DNA of 21,311 nt from Bacillota bacterium (GTDB lineage Bacteria; Bacillota; Clostridia; Peptostreptococcales; Anaerovoracaceae), in the NCBI GenBank assembly GCA_017936025.1, contig JAGBGL010000124.1:1-21311 (forward strand). Direction: 5' to 3'. The position numbers were made by a program, and so were the translations under genes. The notes below the pieces were generated by a model. The model saw only the letters and a list, made by a program, of their open reading frames with translations, did no database searches and was not told the origin of the DNA. The first letter of the stretch is position 1. Each line of letters starts with the position of its first letter. Below are positions 1 to 7,049 of the stretch, piece by piece.

Positions 1-4
1 CTAT

Positions 5-1921
5 ATGATCAATTTTGATTTGAACAAAATGCTGTTCACAATACCGGCAGACAAACATTCAAAAGAAGAAATCACCAGCGTATTGAAGGCGCATCCTGAA
101 GTTAGATTCGTTTCTCTGGTAGGTATCGATATCGGAGGAAATGATACTGATGAAAAGATCCCTGCGCCGCTGTTTATTGAAGATATGGAAAAATTCCTCA
201 CAGTAGGTGTACAGACTGACGGATCTTCAGTAGTGCTTCCGAAAATCGCAGCGCTTTCAAATGCGAAGGTCGATATTATTCCGGACCTGAATGTAAACTG
301 GTATGTGGATCATAACTTCCAGCATACAGACAGGGAAACAGGGCTTCCGGTGGGAACGCTCCGTATTCCGTCGTTCCTGGTACATAACGATGTTTCACAG
401 GTAGGATCCAGAGTGATCCTGCGTGATGCGATCGAAAACTTCAAGGAAGATGTACTGGAAATCATGGAAGCAAATCCTTATATCTTTGAACATCTGCCGA
501 TTGGCAGCATAGATGAAATTGAAAAGCTGGAAATTACAGCAGCAACAGAACTGGAATTCTGGGTAAAAACACCTGATGATGAAACCGACAGAGAACAGCT
601 TTCGACAGCGCAGATTCTTAAAGAACAGTACTGGAAGAGAACTACCGGCCCTGTCAGAACTGCACTGGAAGAAGTTATGCTGGTGCTGGATCACTATGGC
701 TTTGAAATGGAAATGGCCCATAAAGAAGTGGGCGGTGTAAAAGCTAAAATCAGTAATTCCGGAAGCTACGATCACGTAATGGAACAGCTGGAAATTGACT
801 GGAAATACGCAGATGCGATTCAGGCAGCTGACAATGAAAACCATATAAAATACGTGGTTGGAGATATCTTCAGACTTCACGGGCTGGATGTAACTTTCCT
901 GGCAAAACCTATCGAAGGTGTTGCAGGAAGCGGGGAACATACTCATATGGGTCTGGCGGCGAAACTGAAAAACGGTAAACGTATCAGTCTGTTCGCTCCG
1001 CGAGACCGTGAGACAGAGTTCATGAGCCCTATCGGCTTTGGTGCTATGATGGGGATCCTGAAAAACTATGAAGTAATAAATCCGTTTGTAAGTGCTACGA
1101 ATGATGCTTTCAACCGTCTGAAACCAGGTTACGAAGCACCTGTATGCGTAGTAACTTCTCTGGGAAGAAGCGTTGAATTCCCTTCCAGAAACAGAACGGT
1201 CCTGCTGGGTCTTGTAAGAGATCTGAACAACCCTCTCGCAACAAGATTCGAGCTGAGATCTCCAAATCCAAGAAGCAATACGTATCTGGTAATTGCTGCA
1301 TCCTATATGGCGATGCTGGATGGTATCAAAGCAACTCTGGAAGCCGGCAAAACTCCGCTTGAACTGGAAAAATCCATTTCCAAGGAATTCGGCGAAGAAG
1401 ACTTCTATCTTGAAAAGGATAGAATATACAGAAGCGAGCTGGATGTATTCGATGAATACACTCAGGAAGAACGTGATAAGTTCTTCGGTGAAGTTCCTAG
1501 GACTGTATGGGAAAACCTCAGTGCATTTGAGCAATTTCCTGAAAAACTGAAGATTTTCCAGAGAGACGATGTCATGACGGAAGTCACTCTGGGGTCTTAC
1601 CACAAAGCGATCCTGGATCAGTGGGTGACAGAACTCCACAACAGAATCGTGCCAAACACAATGGATCTGATCCGTCAGTGCATGAAATGTCATGACGATA
1701 ATGACTGCGTTGACTATGACTGGTCATATTGGGGAAAAATAAATGCGATCCGTAATTATCTGGGAAGAGATACTATGGATGAACAGTGTCTGCTGACAAA
1801 AATCGTCAGAGCTTTAGACAGAGGTGAATATCAGGCTGCTTCCGACATGCAGATCGAGATGCAGGAAAAAGTTACTGAACTTACTGATTTATATATTATT
1901 TATAAGAAAAATTTATTTTAG
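5..1921 (+). CDS. glnA: Glutamine synthetase, long form with C-terminal extension
   Basis: Probably makes glutamine from glutamate, ammonia and ATP in the cytoplasm. Seen: an N-terminal beta-grasp region (residues about 30-130) and a GS catalytic domain (about 135-475). The catalytic domain has TELEF at 181-185 (metal-ligand glutamates), HKEVGG at 239-244, GSGEHTHMGL at 308-317, NRLKPGYEAPV at 370-380 and RFELRSP at 414-420, all matching the GS ATP/glutamate site. A classical GSI is about 440-470 aa; this protein is 638 aa, with a helical, charged extension of roughly 160 residues that contains a Cys cluster (C559, C562, C568). GSIII is longer still and differs in layout, so I assign only the GS superfamily with confidence. 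The ATG lies 4 bases from the window edge with no visible RBS, and the frame is open upstream, so the true start could be outside. The TAG stop is embedded in the Shine-Dalgarno of serS. Confidence 0.88.
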   Translation: MINFDLNKMLFTIPADKHSKEEITSVLKAHPEVRFVSLVGIDIGGNDTDEKIPAPLFIEDMEKFLTVGVQTDGSSVVLPKIAALSNAKVDIIPDLNVNWYVDHNFQHTDRETGLPVGTLRIPSFLVHNDVSQVGSRVILRDAIENFKEDVLEIMEANPYIFEHLPIGSIDEIEKLEITAATELEFWVKTPDDETDREQLSTAQILKEQYWKRTTGPVRTALEEVMLVLDHYGFEMEMAHKEVGGVKAKISNSGSYDHVMEQLEIDWKYADAIQAADNENHIKYVVGDIFRLHGLDVTFLAKPIEGVAGSGEHTHMGLAAKLKNGKRISLFAPRDRETEFMSPIGFGAMMGILKNYEVINPFVSATNDAFNRLKPGYEAPVCVVTSLGRSVEFPSRNRTVLLGLVRDLNNPLATRFELRSPNPRSNTYLVIAASYMAMLDGIKATLEAGKTPLELEKSISKEFGEEDFYLEKDRIYRSELDVFDEYTQEERDKFFGEVPRTVWENLSAFEQFPEKLKIFQRDDVMTEVTLGSYHKAILDQWVTELHNRIVPNTMDLIRQCMKCHDDNDCVDYDWSYWGKINAIRNYLGRDTMDEQCLLTKIVRALDRGEYQAASDMQIEMQEKVTELTDLYIIYKKNLF

Positions 1922-1930
1922 GAGTGTGCC

Positions 1931-3205
1931 ATGTTAGACATTAAGAGAATTAGAGAAGACTTTGAAGGCGTAAAAGCTGCAGTTGAAAGAAGAGGTAAGG
2001 GCGACTTTGGTATTGGCGAAGTTGCAGAACTGGATAAGAGAAGAAGAGAAGTTCTGGCGAAGGTTGAAGCGATGAAGAACCAGCAGAGCACTACTTCAAA
2101 ACAGATCCCTAAGATGAAAAAGGCGGGAGAAGATACAACTGAACTGATGGCAGAAATGAAAAAGCTGTCTCAGGAAATCAAGGCGCTGGATGCGGAAGTT
2201 TCCGAAATCGAAACTAATCTGACAAACGGACTGCTGAATATTCCTAACACTCCAAACGAAACAGTTCCAATGGGTGAAGATGACAGCGATAACGTTGAAC
2301 TGCGCAAATGGGGCGAACCTACAGCTTTTGATTTCGAAGCAAAAGCTCACTGGGATATCGGTGAAGAACTGGATATTCTGGATACAGAAAGAGCAGCAAA
2401 AATTGCAGGCACAAGATTTACAGTATACAAAGGAATGGGTGCAAGACTGGAACGTGCAGTTATCAACTTTATGCTGAACCTGCACACAGAAGAACACGGA
2501 TTCACAGAAATCCTGCCGCCGTTCATGGTAAACAGAGCTGCTATGACAGGTACAGGCCAGCTGCCTAAGTTCGAAGAAGACATGTTCTATATTCCACAGA
2601 AAGACTTCTTCCTGGTACCTACAGCTGAAGTCCCTGTAACAAACCTGAGAGCTCAGGAAATCATGTCCGAAGACGAACTGCCTATTTACTATACTGCATA
2701 TACACCATGCTTCAGAGCAGAAGCGGGTTCTGCGGGAAGAGACACAAGAGGTCTGATCCGTCAGCATCAGTTCAACAAGGTAGAACTGGTTAAATTCGTA
2801 AAACCTGAAACTTCTTACGATGAACTGGAATCTCTGACTGCGGCTGCAGAAGAAGTATTAAAGAGACTGAACATTCCTTACAGAGTTGTTAAGCTGTCCA
2901 CAGGTGACCTGGGCTTCTCCTCTGCAATGACATATGACATCGAAGTATGGATGCCAAGCTACGGAAGATATGTTGAAATCTCTTCCTGCTCCAACTTTGA
3001 AAACTATCAGGCGAGAAGAGCTAACATCAGATTCAGACCTGAAGAAAAAGGAAAACCTGAATTCGTTCACACACTGAACGGATCCGGACTGGCGGTAGGA
3101 AGAACAGTTGCTGCTATTCTGGAAAACTACCAGCAGGCTGACGGTTCTGTAGTGATTCCTGAAGCTCTGAGACCATTCATGGGAATCGATAAGATCGAAA
3201 AATAA
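1931..3205 (+). CDS. serS: Seryl-tRNA synthetase
   Basis: Charges tRNA-Ser with serine in the cytoplasm (class II aminoacyl-tRNA synthetase, homodimer). The 424 aa are normal for bacterial SerRS. Residues 1-105 are the charged, heptad-like coiled-coil arm that grips the tRNA. The catalytic domain follows: TAE at 231-233 (serine site), motif 2 around FRAEAGSAGRDTRGLIRQHQ at 261-280, and motif 3 as NGSGLAVGRTVAAILENYQ at 383-401. The start at 1931 is fixed by TAGGAGTG (1919-1926), which also contains the stop codon of the preceding glutamine synthetase. The two genes are therefore almost certainly cotranscribed and translationally coupled. With only 9 bases upstream there is no room for a T-box. 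A GC-rich hairpin follows the stop. Confidence 0.98.
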   Translation: MLDIKRIREDFEGVKAAVERRGKGDFGIGEVAELDKRRREVLAKVEAMKNQQSTTSKQIPKMKKAGEDTTELMAEMKKLSQEIKALDAEVSEIETNLTNGLLNIPNTPNETVPMGEDDSDNVELRKWGEPTAFDFEAKAHWDIGEELDILDTERAAKIAGTRFTVYKGMGARLERAVINFMLNLHTEEHGFTEILPPFMVNRAAMTGTGQLPKFEEDMFYIPQKDFFLVPTAEVPVTNLRAQEIMSEDELPIYYTAYTPCFRAEAGSAGRDTRGLIRQHQFNKVELVKFVKPETSYDELESLTAAAEEVLKRLNIPYRVVKLSTGDLGFSSAMTYDIEVWMPSYGRYVEISSCSNFENYQARRANIRFRPEEKGKPEFVHTLNGSGLAVGRTVAAILENYQQADGSVVIPEALRPFMGIDKIEK

Positions 3206-3225
3206 TAAATGATTAGAATCATAAT

Positions 3226-3250
3226 CGGGACCCTCAGGGTCCCGGTTTGC
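3226..3250 (+). terminator. Hairpin after serS, possible weak terminator
   Basis: A perfect 9-bp palindromic stem, CGGGACCCT (3226-3234) and AGGGTCCCG (3236-3244) around one central base, is followed by GTTTGCATTT. The stem is strong but the T-run is poor, so termination may be partial. It may instead set the relative level of the aminotransferase transcript or protect a 3' end. Confidence 0.5.
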
Positions 3251-3271
3251 ATTTAGAAAAGAGGTTACCAT

Positions 3272-4456
3272 ATGATTTCTGAAAGATTAAAACCTTTAAT
3301 GGCCAATAACTCTGCAGTACGCCAGATGTTCGAAGAAGGGAATAAACTCCGTGCGAAATATGGAAGAGAAAATGTTTTCGATTTCAGTGTAGGAAACCCT
3401 GATGCTCCTACACCTCCTGAAATCGGTCAGGCGATTAAAGACATTGTAGATGAAACTCCGGCAATCGAACTTCACGGTTATATGTCCAATGCGGGATATG
3501 AAGACGTAAGAGAAACAGTTGCACAGCACATAAACAAACTTCAGGGAACTGATTTCGGCAAGAATAATATAATTATGACAGTAGGAGCCGCAAGTGCTCT
3601 CAACATTGCTCTGAAGACGATCCTGAACCCGGGAGAAGAGGTTGTGATTTTCTCGCCTTACTTCCTGGAATATAACTGGTATGTAATGAATTATGACGGT
3701 GTTGTGGTTCCGTGTGAAACAGATGAAAACTTTATGCCTGACCTGGAAAGATTTGAGGCTGCGATTACAGAAAAGACAAGAGCTGTCCTTATCAATTCGC
3801 CGCACAACCCTACAGGTGTGATTTATTCCGAAGAAGTAATCAGAGGAATTGCTTCTGTAATGGATAGAAAGCAGAAGGAATATGGAAGAGCTATTTTCCT
3901 TATTGCAGATGAACCTTACAGAGAGCTGGCTTATGACGGCATTGAAGTTCCATATGTTACAAAATACTATGATAATACTTTTGTGGTTTACTCTTACAGC
4001 AAATCACTGTCTCTGCCGGGTGAGCGTATCGGTTACCTCGTTATCCCGTCTGAAATGGAAGACAGTGAGCTGGTGTTCGACACGGCGACTGCTGTAAACA
4101 GAATTATGGGCTGTGTAAATGCACCGGCGATCCAGCAGAAGCTGATTGGCAGATGCATCGATTCTCAGGTGAATGTCGACTATTATGACAGAAACAGAAA
4201 GACACTTTACGGAGGCCTGACAGATCTGGGCTTTGAATGCATTATGCCTCAGGGTGCCTTTTATCTGATGGTAAAATCCCCGGTAGAAGATGCAGCAGAG
4301 TTCTGTGAGGCTGCGAAGAAATACAATATATTGATGGTAAACGGTAAATCGTTTATGGCGCCGGGCTATGTGAGACTGGCATATTGTGTTTCTTATGAGA
4401 CTATTGTTAATTCTATGGAAGCATTTAAAAAACTTGCAGCAGAGTATGGTCTGTAA
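3272..4456 (+). CDS. PLP-dependent aminotransferase, class I/II (aspartate aminotransferase-like)
   Basis: Transfers an amino group between an amino acid and a 2-oxo acid using pyridoxal phosphate; the substrate cannot be read from sequence. The 394 aa are typical of fold-type I enzymes. Seen: VGNPDAPTPPE near 40-50, SPHNPTG at 176-182 with the pyridine-ring Asn N179, ADEPYREL at 212-219 with D213, and SYSKSLSLPGERIGY at 241-255, where K244 should be the PLP-binding lysine. The late YVRLAYC (366-372) supplies the carboxylate-binding Arg. AAGAGGTT ends 7 bases before the ATG and fixes the start. The gene is 66 bp after serS with a hairpin between, and a clear terminator follows. The adjacent glutamine synthetase would fit a nitrogen-metabolism role, but that is inference. 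An Asp/Phe/aromatic-type specificity cannot be excluded. Confidence 0.93.
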   Translation: MISERLKPLMANNSAVRQMFEEGNKLRAKYGRENVFDFSVGNPDAPTPPEIGQAIKDIVDETPAIELHGYMSNAGYEDVRETVAQHINKLQGTDFGKNNIIMTVGAASALNIALKTILNPGEEVVIFSPYFLEYNWYVMNYDGVVVPCETDENFMPDLERFEAAITEKTRAVLINSPHNPTGVIYSEEVIRGIASVMDRKQKEYGRAIFLIADEPYRELAYDGIEVPYVTKYYDNTFVVYSYSKSLSLPGERIGYLVIPSEMEDSELVFDTATAVNRIMGCVNAPAIQQKLIGRCIDSQVNVDYYDRNRKTLYGGLTDLGFECIMPQGAFYLMVKSPVEDAAEFCEAAKKYNILMVNGKSFMAPGYVRLAYCVSYETIVNSMEAFKKLAAEYGL

Positions 4457-4463
4457 TATAAAA

Positions 4464-4501
4464 CTCCGGCTTGATTTAATTGAGCCGGGGTTTCTTTTTT
4501 T
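4464..4501 (+). terminator. Intrinsic terminator after aminotransferase
   Basis: CTCCGGCT (4464-4471) pairs with AGCCGGGG (4483-4490), with one G-T wobble, across an 11-base AT-rich loop. It is followed by TTTCTTTTTTT. This closes the glutamine synthetase-serS-aminotransferase unit. Confidence 0.9.
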
Positions 4502-4523
4502 GTTTTGGTTAGGAAAAAACGGA

Positions 4524-4542
4524 AATATTGAAAAGCAATATT
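4524..4542. promoter_or_regulatory. Perfect inverted repeat upstream of the redox operon
   Basis: AATATTG-AAAAG-CAATATT is a perfect 7-5-7 inverted repeat 187 bases upstream of the polyferredoxin start and just past the previous terminator. It could be an operator or a small hairpin. It does not match the Rex-type TTGTGAAN4TTCACAA pattern, and I cannot name a regulator for it. Confidence 0.35.
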
Positions 4543-4593
4543 GAGAATTCAGAAAGTTCGTATTTGTACATGTAATAAACGGAAGCGCATGGG

Positions 4594-4622
4594 TTGTAAG
4601 GTTAATAGTGAGGGTGTATTTT
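4594..4622 (+). promoter_or_regulatory. Weak sigmaA-like promoter candidate for the redox operon
   Basis: TTGTAA (4594-4599), a 17-base spacer and TATTTT (4617-4622) lie in the 272-bp gap before the polyferredoxin. Each hexamer matches consensus at 4 of 6 positions. A promoter is expected here because a strong terminator precedes the gap, but other AT-rich matches, such as TGTAAT at 4571-4576, are equally possible. Confidence 0.3.
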
Positions 4623-4728
4623 GTAGGTGTGATAGAAGAAGTAGGACCTAGTACAAAATGGAACGGGATTCGAAAAGTTCTGAAAAGTACTAATTGGCCT
4701 TATGAAATATATTCGGAGGTGACAATAA

Positions 4729-6021
4729 ATGAGTACTAAATTAAAAAACGAAATGCAGATTCTTGCGCTGCTTCCGGGGGTTGACTGCTGCGGAGTGGGC
4801 GGCTGTGGATTTGAATTCTGTGAGGCATGTGCCGTAGGAATTGCAGAAAGTGGAAATCCTGCGGTGTGTCCTGCGTGCAGCAGTGAAACAGTGGATGCGA
4901 TTGCAAAAATCCTCGGAGTAGAATCCGTTGATGTTGAAGATAAAACGGCGTTCATAAAATGTGCCGGAGATGCGGCAGGACGTGAGCGTCTTGCATTGCT
5001 GAAAACCTGTGAAGATGCAAAAGAGGCAGGCTTTGTTCACGGTGAATGCCAGTGGGGATGCATAGGTCTGGGAAGCTGCACAAAAGTCTGTGAGTTTGAT
5101 GCCATGAAATTGGAAGACGGGCATGTCGTTATTGATAAGGAAAAGTGTACAGGCTGTATGGCATGTATGCATGCATGTCCTCAGAAAATAATAGAAATGG
5201 TTCCGAAAGATGCAACAGTTTTCATCCCGTGCTCATCAAATGCATATGAAAGTATGACTTTTGAAACATGCGGCCATGGTTGTATCGGATGCGGTGAATG
5301 TGAAAAAGATTGTCCGCAGGATGCTGTGCGTATAATTGAAAACTGTGCGGTGATAGACTATGACAAATGTGTAGGGTGTGTGGCATGTTCAGTAAAATGC
5401 AAAAAGAAAATAATTGTTGATGAACTTCATGATCTCACAAAAGTGAAAGAAGAAGTTGCTTTTGTGAAATGTGTCGGAGGCAGCAAAGCACATGAAAAGT
5501 TACAGACGCTGGGAATAGAAGACTGTGGTCTTGTGGCGGATATACATATGAGTGCACTGGGACTGTGCGAATACGGATGCACGGGCTTGGGAAACTGCAC
5601 AAAAGTCTGCAGATTTGATGCAATAGAAATTTCGGAAGGTGTAGCTAAAGTTGATATTGACAAATGTGTGGGCTGTGGTGACTGCATGAGAGCCTGTCCG
5701 AGAGATATGATTGTCATGGGTCATTACAGAGGAGTTAAGAGGGTCCCTTGCAACACAAGAGACGAACGTGAAGAAAGAATGAGAGTCTGTAAAGTGGGCT
5801 GCATAGGATGCGGCGACTGTGCAGAAAAATGTCCTAACAAAGCAATTGAAATGGTGGCAGGAAATCCGGTAATAGATGATGATAAGTGTGAAAACTGCGG
5901 AATCTGTTCTTATGTATGTTCCAGAAACCTGATAGCAGAGCGTATTGTTCCGGAACACAACTATCTGCAGATGGATGCCCTCAGAATAGATATGGCTAAA
6001 AAGGGTGAAAGGAAGTGGTAA
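4729..6021 (+). CDS. Soluble RnfB-like polyferredoxin with two tandem RnfB modules
   Basis: Predicted cytoplasmic electron-transfer protein. Residues 14-63 resemble the RnfB FeS domain (LPGVDCCGVGGC, then C31, C34, C47, C50 and AIAKILG). Two repeated modules follow (about 76-229 and 246-402). Each starts with a [FI/FV]KC.G segment, has C-x3-GC-x-GLG-x-CTKVC-x-FDA, a CxGCxxCxxxCP motif, a PC segment, GCIGCGxCxxxCP and a final CxxCxxCxxxC motif. In all there are eight ferredoxin-type Cys quartets plus the N-terminal one, so up to about nine [4Fe-4S] clusters. The GLG variant, in which the second Cys of the usual quartet is Leu and an upstream Cys takes its place, is an RnfB habit. Unlike membrane RnfB, there is no N-terminal transmembrane helix. 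A perfect GGAGGTGA (4715-4722) sits 6 bases before the ATG. Its stop overlaps the nifJ start, and nfnAB follow, so an electron-wire role between PFOR and NfnAB is inferred. Confidence 0.85.
   Translation: MSTKLKNEMQILALLPGVDCCGVGGCGFEFCEACAVGIAESGNPAVCPACSSETVDAIAKILGVESVDVEDKTAFIKCAGDAAGRERLALLKTCEDAKEAGFVHGECQWGCIGLGSCTKVCEFDAMKLEDGHVVIDKEKCTGCMACMHACPQKIIEMVPKDATVFIPCSSNAYESMTFETCGHGCIGCGECEKDCPQDAVRIIENCAVIDYDKCVGCVACSVKCKKKIIVDELHDLTKVKEEVAFVKCVGGSKAHEKLQTLGIEDCGLVADIHMSALGLCEYGCTGLGNCTKVCRFDAIEISEGVAKVDIDKCVGCGDCMRACPRDMIVMGHYRGVKRVPCNTRDEREERMRVCKVGCIGCGDCAEKCPNKAIEMVAGNPVIDDDKCENCGICSYVCSRNLIAERIVPEHNYLQMDALRIDMAKKGERKW
4954..5934 (+). repeat. Tandem duplication inside the polyferredoxin gene
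   Basis: The gene contains two copies of a roughly 155-residue RnfB-type module, about 4954-5415 and 5464-5934. Protein landmarks recur in the same order: KC.G, GLG-x-CTKVC-x-FDA, DKEKC/DIDKC, ACP, PC, GCIGCG and DxDKC. Some DNA similarity also remains: 5071-5100 and 5590-5619 share about 25 of 30 bases, including CTGCACAAAAGTCTG. This suggests internal duplication, with local conservation or gene conversion. Confidence 0.7.
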
Positions 6022-7034
6022 TGATGAGAAGCAAGAAGACAATGGACGGAAATACGGCTGCGGCTCATGTTGCATACGCATTTTCCGAGGTAGCAGCGAT
6101 CTATCCTATCACACCATCATCCGTAATGGCTGAAAATGTAGATGAATGGACCAGTGATGACAGAAGAAATATCTTTGGAGAACGGGTAAAAGTTGTGGAA
6201 ATGCAGTCTGAAGGGGGAGCGGCAGGTGCAGTGCACGGAGCAGTGACAGCGGGTGCGCTGACGACTACGTTTACAGCTTCCCAGGGCCTGTTGCTGATGA
6301 TCCCTAATATGTACAAGCTGGCGGCAGAAGAAACTCCGACAGTTATACATGTTGCTGCAAGAGCTGTTTCTACACATGCACTTAACATTTTCGGGGACCA
6401 TTCTGACGTCATGGCATGCAGACAGACAGGATTTGCAATGCTGGCTTCCAGAAATCCTCAGGAGGTAATGGATTTATCTGCGGTGGCGCATCTTTCCGCT
6501 ATCAAAGGTAAAGTTCCTATGCTTCATTTCTTTGACGGGTTCAGAACTTCTCATGAACAGCAGAAAATAGAAACGTGGGATTACGGACAGCTGAAGGAAA
6601 TGATGGATTGGAATGCGCTGAAACGCTTCAGAGACAGAGCACTTAATCCTAACCATCCTCAAAGCATGGGTTCGGCAGAACAGCCGGAGACTTTCTTCCA
6701 GCACAGAGAAGCATGTAATACAAATTATATAGAAACAGTAGATACAGTTATCGAAGTAATGGATCAGGTAAACGGCATGATCGGTACATCCTATAAACCA
6801 TTCAATTACTATGGTGCAGAAGATGCGACAGAGATCATCGTTGCAATGGGATCCGTGTGTGATGTTACAGAAGAAGTTGTGGACTATCTGAATGCAAGAG
6901 GGAAAAAGGTGGGTCTTGTTTCGGTTAGACTTTACAGACCTTTCTCGGTAAAATGTTTTCTTGATGTGATTCCTGACACAGTTAAGAAAATCGCGGTTCT
7001 TGACAGAACTAAAGAGCCGGGCTCAATCGGATAA
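6021..7034 (+). CDS. nifJ: PFOR N-terminal fragment (domain I and part of II)
   Basis: This 337-residue open segment ends at the TAA. It holds the POR N-terminal domain (MDGNTAAAHVAYAF, AIYPITPSSVMAE, the EMQSEGGAAGAVHGA segment and TFTASQGLLLMIPNMYK) that makes half of the TPP/pyruvate site. It then enters the transketolase-C-like domain II, which is cut partway. On its own it lacks every Fe-S cluster and the other half of the TPP site, so it should not be an active oxidoreductase. An upstream GTG at 6015 is also in frame, but ATG 6021 is better placed after AAAGGAAG (6008-6015). Confidence 0.75.
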   Translation: MMRSKKTMDGNTAAAHVAYAFSEVAAIYPITPSSVMAENVDEWTSDDRRNIFGERVKVVEMQSEGGAAGAVHGAVTAGALTTTFTASQGLLLMIPNMYKLAAEETPTVIHVAARAVSTHALNIFGDHSDVMACRQTGFAMLASRNPQEVMDLSAVAHLSAIKGKVPMLHFFDGFRTSHEQQKIETWDYGQLKEMMDWNALKRFRDRALNPNHPQSMGSAEQPETFFQHREACNTNYIETVDTVIEVMDQVNGMIGTSYKPFNYYGAEDATEIIVAMGSVCDVTEEVVDYLNARGKKVGLVSVRLYRPFSVKCFLDVIPDTVKKIAVLDRTKEPGSIG

Positions 7035-7049
7035 CCTCTGTATCTGGAC

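Noticed and set aside
1679..1693. CMKCH as a c-type haem motif in glutamine synthetase
   Set aside because: The protein is cytoplasmic with no export signal, and a single CxxCH in a GS extension is most likely chance.
395..1693. Long antisense ORF opposite glutamine synthetase, and similar - strand ORFs opposite serS, nifJ, proS
   Set aside because: Their translations show no family motifs, are rich in Phe/Cys/Ser as expected of reverse-strand shadows, and lack RBSs.
1919..1930. T-box riboswitches before serS or proS
   Set aside because: Only 9 and 21 bases separate these genes from upstream coding sequence; no T-box can fit.
4524..4542. Rex operator for the redox operon
   Set aside because: The repeat AATATTG/CAATATT does not match TTGTGA-type half-sites or their spacing.
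7032..7034. Stop recoding (Sec, Pyl or alternative genetic code)
   Set aside because: TAA is not used for Sec or Pyl, and TAA ends many neighbouring genes here, such as serS, ispDF, proS and ppi.
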